Shown: one piece after another, positions 26,801 through 35,679 of the stretch
Numbering within the stretch: the stretch's first letter is position 1
How the letters are laid out: the number at the start of each line of letters is the position of its first letter
Assembly (NCBI RefSeq): GCF_019510245.1
Contig: NZ_JAEKKT010000128.1
Location: 62,001-126,000, forward strand
Origin: Streptomyces sp.
Lineage (GTDB): Bacteria; Actinomycetota; Actinomycetes; Streptomycetales; Streptomycetaceae
Length of the DNA: 64,000 nucleotides
Reading direction: 5' to 3'
Position numbers and translations under genes: made by a program
The notes under the pieces: generated by a model
Seen by the model: only the letters and a program-made list of their open reading frames with translations
Told to the model about the DNA's origin: nothing
The model's database searches: none

Positions 26801-27837
26801 ACACCGCACCGGAGGCGGTCACCGACGCGCTGCTCGCCGAACTGCTCGCACCGCAACCGGCTCCGGTCGTCCTGCGCACGGCCACCGGCCGGCAAGGTCT
26901 GGAACTGGTCGAGGTGGCGCCCGGCGCGCTCGGCGGCACCGGGGCCGGACCGGCCGGGGCGGGGGCCGCCGAGGCCGCCGCGCTCGGCCTCGACCGGGAT
27001 TCCGTGGTGCTGCTGGTCGGCGGCGCCCGGGGCATCACCGCCAAGTTCGCGGCCACCCTCGCCGCCGCCTGCCGCTGCCGGATCGAACTGCTCGGCCGGA
27101 CACCCGCGCCCAACGGTCCCGAGGCCGCCGGCACCGCGGGCGCCCGCACCCCCGCCGAACTCCGCGCCGTCCTCGCCGCCCGCGGTGGCCTGAAGCCCGC
27201 CGAGATCAACCGCGAGGCCGAACTGATCCTGGCCCAGCGGGAGATCACCGCCACCCTCGGGGAACTCGCGGCGCTGGGCAGCGAGGCCCGCTACCGTGCC
27301 GTCGACTTCCGCGACCGCGACGCCGCACTCCAGGCCGTCAAGGAGATCCACGCCGACCACGGGCGCCTGGACGGGGTCGTCTTCGCGGCCGGGGTGATCG
27401 AGGACCGGCTGATCGCCGAGAAGACCCCGGAGTCCTTCCAGCGGGTCTACGGCACGAAGACGACCGGCGCGGCCACCCTGCTCGCCGCCCTTGAAGAACT
27501 GCCCGACCGCCCCGGTTTCGCCGTCCTGTTCGGCAGCATCTCGGCCGTCCTCGGCAACCGCGGGCAGGCCGACTACGCCGCCGCCAACGACGCCCTGGAG
27601 AGCCTCGGCGCCGGCTGGGCGGAGCGCACCGGGAACCGCGCGCTGACCGTGCACTGGGGGCCGTGGGCGCCCGTGGGCGGACACACCGGCATGGTCAGCC
27701 CTGAACTCGGACGCGAGTACGCGCGCCGCGGCATCGGACTGATCGACCCCGACGAGGGCACCGCCGCGCTGCTGCGGGAACTCGCCTGGGGCGAGGAGTC
27801 CGTGCGGGCCGTCGTCTACACCGCCTCGGGCTGGTGA
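20885..27837 (+). CDS. PUFA-synthase-like type I PKS, NPD-NPD-KS-AT-ACP-KR, with one frameshift near 26,625
   Basis: About 2,317 residues if the single frameshift is bridged. Residues 1-215 and 295-640 are two tandem NPD-type (nitronate monooxygenase/PfaD-like) FMN barrels: RGAESGGRVG with AAGGIG, and FEGSECGGHVGPR with FAGGIHDERS. Such barrels are the enoyl reductases of PUFA synthases. KS follows from 659, with Cys842 in DAACASS, the His of EAHGTGT and the His of GHTKCA. AT carries FPGQGSQ and GHSYGEL (Ser near 1294). The single ACP has the PUFA-type motif DLSIDSIKRAEI, Ser near 1708. After a run of LPGSDTPV repeats the frame shifts from one register to the next at 26621-26628; the second register gives a complete KR with LLVGGARGITAKFA and SISAVLGNRGQADYAAAND. 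First gene of a seven-gene operon; CGGAG precedes the ATG. It makes or extends a reduced acyl chain. If the frameshift is real, KR is lost and the gene is probably dead. Confidence 0.85.
26549..26620 (+). repeat. Three 24-bp in-frame tandem repeats inside the synthase gene
   Basis: Three identical 24-bp units, each coding LPGSDTPV in the main frame, followed by a partial unit (CCCGGC at 26621-26626). The reading frame is lost directly after the third unit, so the array marks a slippage-prone or assembly-prone site between ACP and KR. Confidence 0.9.
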
Positions 27838-27838
27838 C

Positions 27839-30800
27839 ATGAGCGACGACCGCCGGACACCGGTCGCGATCGTGGGCATGGCGGTGCTGCTGCCCGGCGC
27901 CGCCGGCCTGGACGCGTATTGGCGGAACCTGCTGACCGGCACGGATGCCATCACCGACGTGCCGGCCGGGCGCTGGGACGCGGACTACTACCGGCCCGGC
28001 TCGGCGTCCGGGCCCGCCGTCCCCGACCAGGTGTACTGCCGGCGCGGCGGCTTCGTGGACGCGCTGGCCGAGGTGGAGGTCACCCGGTACGGGATCATGC
28101 CGAACTCCGTGGCGGGCACCGAACCCGACCAGCTGATCGCCCTGGACGTGGCCGCAGCGGCGATCGCCGACGCGGGCGGCGCGGACCGGCTGCCCGACCG
28201 GCACCGGATCGGCGTGGTGCTTGGCCGGGGCGGCTATCTCACCCCCGGCCTGGTCCGGCTCGACCAGCGGGTCCGCACGGCGGGGCAGCTCGTGCGCACC
28301 CTGGGCGAGCTGGTGCCCGACCTGACCCCGAGTCAACTGGCCCGGGTGCGCGAGGCGTTCGCCGAACGGCTGGGCCCCGCCAGCCCCGAGTCCGCGATCG
28401 GCCTGGTGCCCAACCTCGCCGCCTCCCGGATCGCCAACCGCCTCGACCTGCGCGGCCCCGCCTACACCGTGGACGCGGCCTGCGCCTCCTCCCTGGTCGC
28501 CGTCGACCAGGCGGTCACCGAACTGTCCGCCGGGCGTTGTGACCTGATGCTCGCCGGGGGAGTGCACCACTGCCACGACATCACCCTGTGGAGCGTCTTC
28601 TCCCAGCTGCGCGCGCTCTCCCCGAGCCAGCGCATCCGCCCCTTCCACCGCGACGCCGACGGCATCCTCATCGGCGAGGGCACCGGGGTCGTCGTCCTCA
28701 AGCGCCTCGCCGACGCCGAACGCGACGGCGACCGCGTCTACGCCGTGATCCGCGGCACCGGCGTCGCGAGTGACGGCCGTACGGCCGGGCTCGTCAACCC
28801 CGACCCCGGCGGCCAGATCCATGCCGTACGCCAGGCCTGGCGGGCCGCGGGCCTGGACCCCGCCGCCCCGCACTCGGTCGGCCTCCTGGAGGCCCACGGC
28901 ACCGCCACCCCGGCCGGTGACACAGCCGAACTGGCCACCCTGGCCGAGGTGTTCGGGCCGATCGGCGACGAGAACGAGCGGGCGGTGCTGGGCTCGGTGA
29001 AGTCGATGATCGGCCACACCATGCCGGCCGCCGGAGTCGCCGGGCTGGTCAAGGCCGCCCTCGCCCTCCACCACGCCACCCTGCTGCCCACCCTGCACTG
29101 CGACGACCCGCACCCGGCCCTCGCCGCCACCCGCTTCCGCACCCTGGACCGGGCCCGGCCCTGGGAGACCGTCCCCGGACAGCCGCTCCGCAGAGCCGCG
29201 GTGAACGCCTTCGGGTTCGGCGGGATCAACGCGCACGTGGTACTGGAGGAGGCCCCCGGCCGCCGCGCGGCCCCCGTCAGCCGCCGCGGCACACCGGTCA
29301 CCGCACCCCGCAGGACCGAAGGCGTCGAGGTCACCGAACCCGAGCGCGTCCTCCTGCTCGCCGCCGACACCCCCGACCGGCTGACCGCGATCCTCGCCGC
29401 CGACGACTCCGCCGTCCTCGCCGCCGGCCTCGACCCGCAGGAGACCCATCCCCAGGCGGCCCCGGTCCGCCTGGGCATCGTCGACCCCACCGCCAAACGG
29501 CTCGCCCTCGCCCGGCGCGCGGTCGGCAGGGGCCGGGCCTGGCAGGGCCGCAACGACGTGTGGTTCCGGCCCGCCCCGCTGCTCCGCACCGGCGGACTGG
29601 CCTTCGTCTTCCCGGGCCTGGAAGGCGAGTTCACTCCCCGCGTCGACGACATCGCCGCGCATTTCGGCCTCCCCACCGTCACCGGCCCGGCCGCCGACGC
29701 GGTGCGGGTCGGGGACGTAGGCCGTCATGGGTTCGGTGTCGTCGGCGTGGGGCGGCTGCTCGACAGCGCGCTGCGCCGGATGGGCGTGGTACCGGACGCG
29801 GTCGCCGGGCACAGCGTCGGCGAATGGACGGCGATGGTGGCCGCCGGGCTCTACGCGGGGGACCAGGTCGACGCTTTCATGGCCGGGTTCGACCCCGATG
29901 CGGTCACCGTCCCGGGCCTCGCCTTCGCCGCCGTCGGCGCCCCCGCCGACCGGGTCCTCGCCGCACTCCACGCGGACTGGACGGGCGCCGGGATCGTGCT
30001 CTCCCACGACAACGCCCCGAACCAGTCGATGGTCTGCGGTCCGGACCGGGCGGTGGCGGACTTCGTCCGCGCCTTCCGGGCCGACGGTGTGCTGTGTCAG
30101 GTGCTCCCGTTCCGGTCCGGCTTCCACACCCCGATGCTGGAGCCGTACCTGGCCCCCATCAGGGAGGCCGCCGAGCGCTTCCGGCTGCACCGGCCGACGG
30201 TCCCGGTCTGGTCCGGCACCACCGCGGCCCCCTTCCCGGCGGCCGAGGCGGAGGTACGCGAACTCTTCGTCCGGCACCTGCTGGAGCCGGTCCGGTTCCG
30301 GCAGCTGGTCGAGGCCCTGTACGCCTCCGGGCACCGGGTCTTCGTCCAGACCGGCCCCGGCCAGCTGGCCTCCCTGATCGGCGACACCCTCGGCGACCGC
30401 GACCACCTCGCCGTCGCCGCCAACTCACCGCACCGCACCGGGCTCGCCCAACTCCGGCGCGTGGCGACGGCGTTGTGGACCGCCGGGGCCGCTGTCGCAC
30501 CGGCGTTGCCGGGGACGGCCGGCCCTGCCGCCCCGGCCCGGCAGCGGCCGCCCGTCCGGCTCGACCTGGGCGGCGCGCTGGTGTCCCTGGGCGGACCTGA
30601 ACTCGCCGAACTGCGCGCGGCGTTGGGCAGCAGGCGGCCCCCCGCCGGGCCGTCCCCGCTGGACGACCTCGCCGCCCGCGTCCCGGCCGCCGCCGAACTC
30701 GACGCGCTGCTACGGGAGACGGCGGACACGGCAGCGGCCGTCCTCACCGCGATCAGCGCCTCGCCGGTCACCACGGCCCCTCGTACCACGGCACCCCGGC

Positions 30801-32395
30801 GCACCGTCCCGTCTCCGACGCCGGGAGCCCCCGCCGCCACCTCCCGCACCACCACCCTCAAGGTGTCCCCGGAGACGATGCCCCACCTCCTCGACCACTG
30901 CTTCTTCCCGCAACGCCCCGACTGGCCCGACACCGAGGACCGCTGGCCGGTGGTCCCCGCCACCACGATCGTCCAGCACATGATGGACGCGGCCGAGGAG
31001 GCCACGGGACTGCGGGCGGTCGCCGTGCACGGAGCCCGCTTCGACCGCTGGCTCACCGCCACACCCGCCGTCGACGTCCCGGTCACGGTCGCCCCCGAGC
31101 AGCCCGGCCGCGTCTCGGTCACCTTCGGCCCCACCGCACGCGCGGTCGTGGAGGTGGCCCCGGACCACGCCCCGCCGCCCGCCGGTCCCGCCCGGCCCCC
31201 GGCCGCCGAGCGCATCCCCGACCACACCGCCGCCGAACTGTACGCCGAGCGCTGGATGTTCCACGGCCCGGCGTTCCAGGGCGTCACCGAGCTCACCGCG
31301 ATCGGTGACCGGCACGTCCGCGGGGTGATCACCACGCCTGCCGCCCCGGGCGCCCTGCTCGACAACGTCGGCCAGCTGCTCGGCTACTGGATCATGTCCA
31401 CCCGCACCGAGCGGACCGTCGTCTTCCCGGTGCAGCTGCGGGAGACACGCTTCCACGGCCCGCACCCCGCCCCCGGCACCGAGGTCGGCTGCCTCGTGCG
31501 GATCACCTCGCTCACCGACACCGTCCTGGAGGCGGACGTGGAGCTCACCGTCGGCGACCGGGTCTGGGCCCGGATCGACGGCTGGCAGGACCGTCGCTTC
31601 GACAACGACCCGCACACCCGACCCGTCGAGCGCTTCCCGGAGCGCAACACCCTCTCCGAGGCCCGGCCCGGCGGCTGGACCCTGGTCCACGAACGCTGGC
31701 CGGACCTGGCCTCCCGCGAGCTGATCATGCGCAACTCCTGCGGCGGCACGGAGCGTTCGCAGTACGCCGAGCACCCGCCCCGCGGTCGCCGGCAGTGGCT
31801 GCTGGGCCGGATCGCCGCCAAGGACGCGGTACGCCAGTGGCTCTGGCAGCACGGCGAGGGCCCGGTCTTCCCGGCCGAACTCCGGGTCCGCAACGACGAC
31901 TTGGGCCGCCCGTACGTGGTCGGCGTGCACGGCCGCACCCTGCCCGCGCTGGACGTCTCGCTCGCCCACCGGGCCGAGGCGGCGGTGGCGATCGTACGTC
32001 CGCACACCCCCGGACCCGGTCCTGGCATCGACCTCGAAGAGGTCACCGAACGCGACCCGGCGGCCATGGAGGTCGCGCTCGGCACGGACGAACTCCGGCT
32101 GCTGCACACCCTTTCCGCGGACGGCTCGACGGCTCTGTGGTTCACGCGGTTCTGGGCCGCCAAGGAGGCCGTCGCCAAGGCGGAGGGCACCGGATTCGAC
32201 GGCAGGCCAAGGGACTTCACGGTCCTGGAGGCGGCCCCGGACGGCAGCCGGCTGCTGGTCTCGGGCCGCCTTGAACGCGCCTACCCGGTGCACTGTGCGC
32301 CGGTCCGCAATCCCCCCGCCCTGCCGGACCGCGACTACGTCGTGGCCTGGACCACCGGACCGGCAGCCGCAGACCTCGAGGAGGACCCGCGATGA
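27839..32395 (+). CDS. PUFA-synthase-like type I PKS, KS-AT-DH with C-terminal phosphopantetheinyl transferase
   Basis: 1,518 residues, start 1 bp after the preceding stop. KS occupies residues 8-470 with Cys near 213 in DAACASS, EAHGTAT and SMIGHTMPAAG, so it keeps the catalytic triad. An AT-like domain follows with the altered entry motif FVFPGLEGEF but an intact nucleophile elbow GHSVGEW (Ser near 658). A double-hotdog dehydratase region begins near 1016, with LLDHCFF, VVPATTIVQH and the second-half LLDNVGQLLGYW. The C-terminal about 130 residues are a 4'-phosphopantetheinyl transferase of Sfp type, with GIDLEEV and WAAKEAVAK, which would load the Ser of the ACPs. In classical PUFA systems this enzyme (PfaE) is separate, so the fusion is notable. 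It presumably works with the first synthase and the free ACP. Confidence 0.87.
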   Translation: MSDDRRTPVAIVGMAVLLPGAAGLDAYWRNLLTGTDAITDVPAGRWDADYYRPGSASGPAVPDQVYCRRGGFVDALAEVEVTRYGIMPNSVAGTEPDQLIALDVAAAAIADAGGADRLPDRHRIGVVLGRGGYLTPGLVRLDQRVRTAGQLVRTLGELVPDLTPSQLARVREAFAERLGPASPESAIGLVPNLAASRIANRLDLRGPAYTVDAACASSLVAVDQAVTELSAGRCDLMLAGGVHHCHDITLWSVFSQLRALSPSQRIRPFHRDADGILIGEGTGVVVLKRLADAERDGDRVYAVIRGTGVASDGRTAGLVNPDPGGQIHAVRQAWRAAGLDPAAPHSVGLLEAHGTATPAGDTAELATLAEVFGPIGDENERAVLGSVKSMIGHTMPAAGVAGLVKAALALHHATLLPTLHCDDPHPALAATRFRTLDRARPWETVPGQPLRRAAVNAFGFGGINAHVVLEEAPGRRAAPVSRRGTPVTAPRRTEGVEVTEPERVLLLAADTPDRLTAILAADDSAVLAAGLDPQETHPQAAPVRLGIVDPTAKRLALARRAVGRGRAWQGRNDVWFRPAPLLRTGGLAFVFPGLEGEFTPRVDDIAAHFGLPTVTGPAADAVRVGDVGRHGFGVVGVGRLLDSALRRMGVVPDAVAGHSVGEWTAMVAAGLYAGDQVDAFMAGFDPDAVTVPGLAFAAVGAPADRVLAALHADWTGAGIVLSHDNAPNQSMVCGPDRAVADFVRAFRADGVLCQVLPFRSGFHTPMLEPYLAPIREAAERFRLHRPTVPVWSGTTAAPFPAAEAEVRELFVRHLLEPVRFRQLVEALYASGHRVFVQTGPGQLASLIGDTLGDRDHLAVAANSPHRTGLAQLRRVATALWTAGAAVAPALPGTAGPAAPARQRPPVRLDLGGALVSLGGPELAELRAALGSRRPPAGPSPLDDLAARVPAAAELDALLRETADTAAAVLTAISASPVTTAPRTTAPRRTVPSPTPGAPAATSRTTTLKVSPETMPHLLDHCFFPQRPDWPDTEDRWPVVPATTIVQHMMDAAEEATGLRAVAVHGARFDRWLTATPAVDVPVTVAPEQPGRVSVTFGPTARAVVEVAPDHAPPPAGPARPPAAERIPDHTAAELYAERWMFHGPAFQGVTELTAIGDRHVRGVITTPAAPGALLDNVGQLLGYWIMSTRTERTVVFPVQLRETRFHGPHPAPGTEVGCLVRITSLTDTVLEADVELTVGDRVWARIDGWQDRRFDNDPHTRPVERFPERNTLSEARPGGWTLVHERWPDLASRELIMRNSCGGTERSQYAEHPPRGRRQWLLGRIAAKDAVRQWLWQHGEGPVFPAELRVRNDDLGRPYVVGVHGRTLPALDVSLAHRAEAAVAIVRPHTPGPGPGIDLEEVTERDPAAMEVALGTDELRLLHTLSADGSTALWFTRFWAAKEAVAKAEGTGFDGRPRDFTVLEAAPDGSRLLVSGRLERAYPVHCAPVRNPPALPDRDYVVAWTTGPAAADLEEDPR

Positions 32396-32709
32396 ATCCC
32401 ACCGAACCCGAGATCCGCGCCGACGAGGAGGCCGTGCTCGCCGACCTCGCGCGGATGCTCCGCACCCTCCTGGAGGAGTACGGCGACGACGACGCCGAGA
32501 TCGCCATGAGCACCACCTTCAACCGCGACCTGGAGCTGGAGAGCATCGACCTGGTCACCCTGGCCGGGCTCCTGGAGGAGCGGTACGGGAAGCGGGTCAA
32601 CTTCGCCGAGTTCCTGGCCGGGATGGAGTTCGACGAGATCATCGAGCTGACCGTCGGCCGGCTCGTCGAGTACGTGGTGTGGAGCCTGAAGGCCACGGAG
32701 GCGGGCTGA
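32392..32709 (+). CDS. Discrete acyl carrier protein
   Basis: 105 residues, strongly acidic. The phosphopantetheine attachment Ser is in LELESIDLVTLAGLLEERY, preceded by MSTTFNRDL, matching the ACP helix-II pattern. A free ACP behind a megasynthase could accept the finished chain or supply a starter. The ATG overlaps the synthase stop (ATGA), so translation is coupled, and only 3 bp separate it from the hydrolase gene. The phosphopantetheinyl transferase at the end of the preceding protein is the obvious activating enzyme. Confidence 0.9.
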   Translation: MNPTEPEIRADEEAVLADLARMLRTLLEEYGDDDAEIAMSTTFNRDLELESIDLVTLAGLLEERYGKRVNFAEFLAGMEFDEIIELTVGRLVEYVVWSLKATEAG

Positions 32710-32712
32710 GCC

Positions 32713-33528
32713 ATGGCGATCGTCGACGCCGGGGACATCCGGCTGCACGTACAGAGAATGGGCCCGGGGGAGGGCCGTACCCCCCTCGCCACCGTGGTCC
32801 TCGTCCACGGGCTGCTCACCGACAGCCTCGCCAGTTACTACTTCACCGTGGCCCCCGCCTTCGCCGCCTCCGGCCTCGACGTGGTCATGTACGACCTGCG
32901 CGGCCACGGCCGCAGCGCCCGCCCGTCCGGCGGCTACACCCTCGACCACAACATCGACGACCTGGAGGCCCTGCTCGACCACCTGTCGATCACCGGCCCG
33001 GTCCACCTCGTCGGCAACTCCTACGGCGGCACCATCGCCTTCGGCTACGCGGCCCGCCACCCGGAGCGCGCCGCCAGCCTGACCCTGATCGAGTCCGAAC
33101 CGGCGACCGCCGCCTGGGCCGCGAAGCTCGGCGCCATCCTGCACCGGGTGGTCACCGAACTCGCCCACAACGAGTCGGACGCGATCGCCTGGATCACCGC
33201 CAACCGCAGCCACAACACCGCCCGGCTGGCCAGGGGCGCGGCCCGGCTCGCCCGCGAGACCAGCCTCGGCCGGGACATCCCCGCCAGCCGGGTCCTGACG
33301 GAGGACCAGATCAGCGCCGTACGCTGCCCGGTGCTCGGGGTGTACGGCGGGGACTCCGACCTGGTCGAGGTGGTCCCGCTGAAGGAGGCGCTGCTGGCGG
33401 ACTACCGGTCGGTGGTGCTGCCCGGGCACGAGCACTCCGTGCTGGTCGAGGCGGCCGGCACGGTCGGCGGACACATCCTGGAGCTGATCCACTCGGTCAG
33501 CGGCGACGTACGGGCCGGGGCCCGGTGA
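32713..33528 (+). CDS. Alpha/beta-hydrolase
   Basis: 271 residues. The oxyanion strand TVVLVHGLLTDSLASYYF is near residue 30, the nucleophile elbow is GNSYGG with Ser103, the acidic residue is in GVYGGDSDLV, and the His is in GHEHSVLVEA near the C-terminus, giving a full Ser-Asp-His triad. The motif YDLRGHGRSARPSGGYTL is typical of esterases and thioesterases. In this operon it most likely releases or edits the acyl product of the synthases, acting like a type II thioesterase or a cyclase; this is inference from position. It is coupled to the next gene by a 4-base overlap. Confidence 0.88.
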   Translation: MAIVDAGDIRLHVQRMGPGEGRTPLATVVLVHGLLTDSLASYYFTVAPAFAASGLDVVMYDLRGHGRSARPSGGYTLDHNIDDLEALLDHLSITGPVHLVGNSYGGTIAFGYAARHPERAASLTLIESEPATAAWAAKLGAILHRVVTELAHNESDAIAWITANRSHNTARLARGAARLARETSLGRDIPASRVLTEDQISAVRCPVLGVYGGDSDLVEVVPLKEALLADYRSVVLPGHEHSVLVEAAGTVGGHILELIHSVSGDVRAGAR

Positions 33529-34636
33529 GCGGCTTCCTGTTCGTCGTACCGCCCCTGGTCGGCCACATCAACCCGGCCGTCGGCGTCGCGGCCGAACTCG
33601 CCGCGCGCGGGCACCGGGTGGCCTGGGTCTGTGCGGACGCCGGGCTGGTGCACCGGCTCGCCGGGCCGCAGGCGCTGGTGTTCCCGTGCGCGGGGACCGC
33701 CGAGGGGGAGCGGCCCGCCGACCTGCGCGGCGCGGAGGCGCTGAAGTTCCTCTGGGAGTGGTTCCTGGTGCCCCTGGCGGACGCCATGGCGCCCGGCGTG
33801 CGGGCGGCCGCCGACGAGTTCCGCCCCGACGCGGTGGTCGCCGACCAACAGGCCTTCGCGGGGGCCCTGGTGGCCGAGCGGCTCGGACTGCCCTGGGCGA
33901 CCTCGGCGACCACCTCGGCCGAGTTCGGCGGCGCCTACGACGGCATCCGCGCTTCTCGCCGCAGCTCACCCTGGCCTTCACCACATCCGAACTGGCAGGC
34001 CCCACCGACCGGCCGGCCGTCCGTTACGTCGGCCCGTCGATCTCCGAGCGGCCGGTCGCCGACGGGTTCCCCTGGGAGTGGCTGGACCCGAGCCGGGAGC
34101 GGGTCCTCGTCTCCCTCGGCACCGCCAACGCGGACGTGGGCGGGCGGTTCCTGGCCGAGTGCGTGGCCGCCGTACGCGAACGGGCCGACCGGGTCCAGGC
34201 GCTGGTCGCCGACCCGGGCGGCACCCTGCCCCCCGCCGCCGACGACAAGGACATCCTCATCCTGCCGTCGCTGCCCCAACTCCCGCTCCTGGAAAGGGTC
34301 GACGCGGTCGTCTGTCATGCCGGGCACAACACGGTCTGCGAGGCCCTGTGGCACGGCGTCCCGCTGGTCGTCGCCCCCATCCGCGACGACCAGCCGGTGA
34401 TCGCCGGGCAGGTGGTCGCCTCGGGGGCGGGCCTGCGGGTCCGGTTCGGCCGGGTCACCGCCCCGCGGCTGGGCGAGGCCCTCGACACCGTCCTGTACGA
34501 GCCCGGCCCGCGCACGGCGGCGGCCAGGATCCGCACCGCGTTCCGCGCGGCGGGCGGAGCGCCGGCCGCCGCGACCCACCTGGAAGCCCTCGCAGCCGAC
34601 CCGCACGCAAGGAGAGCCGATGAGCAAGCAGAGTGA
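33525..34636 (+). CDS. UGT/MGT-type glycosyltransferase, frameshifted near 33,949
   Basis: About 370 residues if one frameshift is bridged. The N-terminal half gives FVVPPLVGHINPAVGVAAEL, the acceptor-domain hallmark of GT1 enzymes, and DAVVADQQAFAGALVAERLG. After YDGIR the frame changes; the next frame continues FSPQLTLAFTTSELAGP, then VLVSLGTAN and the sugar-nucleotide signature CHAGHNTVCEALWHGVPL. The join lies at CGCGC (33948-33952), one base short. The linker between the two domains also looks shorter than usual for the family, so a small deletion may accompany the shift. GTG 33525 overlaps the hydrolase stop. In a working allele it would glycosylate the synthase product. As given, it is probably inactive or the sequence has an indel error. 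Confidence 0.8.
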
Positions 34637-35675
34637 GATCGAGGCGCTGCGCTCCGCCTACCAGCGGGACCTGGCCGAGGGCACCGACCGCTTCTTCGAA
34701 CCCCGGCGCACCACCTGCCCCTGGTGCGCCTCCGACCGGCTGACCACCCGGCTGCGCACCACCGACCTGCTCCAGCACAAGCCCGGCACCTTCGTCCTCG
34801 ACCGCTGCGCGGAGTGCGGCCACACCTTCCAGAACCCGCGCCTCAACGAGACGGGCCTGGAGTTCTACTACCGGGACTTCTACGACGGCCTCGGCGAGCA
34901 GAAGATGAGCGGCACCTTCGGCGGCCGCACCAAGATGTACCAGGGCCGCGCCCGGTCCATGGTCCCGCACGACGCGACCCCGAAGAACTGGCTCGACGTC
35001 GGCACCGGCCACGGCCACTTCTGCGAGGCCGCCCGCGAGGTCCTGCCCGGCACCGCCTTCGACGGCCTCGACTTCACCGACGGCGTCGAACTCGCCGCCC
35101 GTGAGGGCCGTGTGGAGCACGCCTACCGCGGGGCCTTCCCCGACCTGGCCCCCGAACTCGCGGCCCGCTACGACGTGGTGAGCATGTTCCACTACCTGGA
35201 GCACAGCACCGATCCCGACCGCGAACTGCGCGCCGCCCACGAGACGGTACGCCCCGGCGGCCACCTCCTCATCGAGGTCCCCGACCCCGAGAGCCGCTAC
35301 GCCCGCCTCCTCGGCCGCTGGTGGCTGCCCTGGCTCCAGCCGCAGCACCTGCACTTCATCCCGGTCGCCAACCTGCGCGAACGGCTCACCGGCCTGGGCT
35401 TCACGGTCGTCGCCGAAGAGCACGCCGAGGCCCACGACCCGGTCGACCTGCTGGCCGCCGTCTGGCTCGCCCTGGACCACACCGCCCCCCGCGAGGACGC
35501 CCCCTGGCTGCCGACCCCGCCCGGTGCCGTGCGCAAGACGCTCCGCGCCGCCCTGCTCATCGCGGGCGTCCCGGCCCTGGTCACCGGCACCCTCCTGGAC
35601 CGCTTCGCCGTACGGCCGCTCTCCCGCCGCCTCCGCGTCTCCAATGCCTACCGCATCGTCGCCCGGCGCGACTGA
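34620..35675 (+). CDS. Class I SAM-dependent methyltransferase with N-terminal Cys-rich zinc site
   Basis: 351 residues. An N-terminal metal-binding element with CPWC and LDRCAECGHTFQNPRL precedes the methyltransferase fold, whose SAM loop is WLDVGTGHGHF and later blocks are DVVSMFHYLEHSTDPDRELR and RPGGHLLIEVPDPES. This domain order occurs in sugar and polyketide tailoring methyltransferases. AAGGAG sits just upstream of ATG 34620, and the start lies inside the end of the glycosyltransferase gene. It is the last gene of the operon; its stop is 4 bp from the stop of the convergent flippase gene. The likely role is to methylate the sugar or the lipid head of the product. Confidence 0.88.
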   Translation: MSKQSEIEALRSAYQRDLAEGTDRFFEPRRTTCPWCASDRLTTRLRTTDLLQHKPGTFVLDRCAECGHTFQNPRLNETGLEFYYRDFYDGLGEQKMSGTFGGRTKMYQGRARSMVPHDATPKNWLDVGTGHGHFCEAAREVLPGTAFDGLDFTDGVELAAREGRVEHAYRGAFPDLAPELAARYDVVSMFHYLEHSTDPDRELRAAHETVRPGGHLLIEVPDPESRYARLLGRWWLPWLQPQHLHFIPVANLRERLTGLGFTVVAEEHAEAHDPVDLLAAVWLALDHTAPREDAPWLPTPPGAVRKTLRAALLIAGVPALVTGTLLDRFAVRPLSRRLRVSNAYRIVARRD

Positions 35676-35679
35676 CGCC

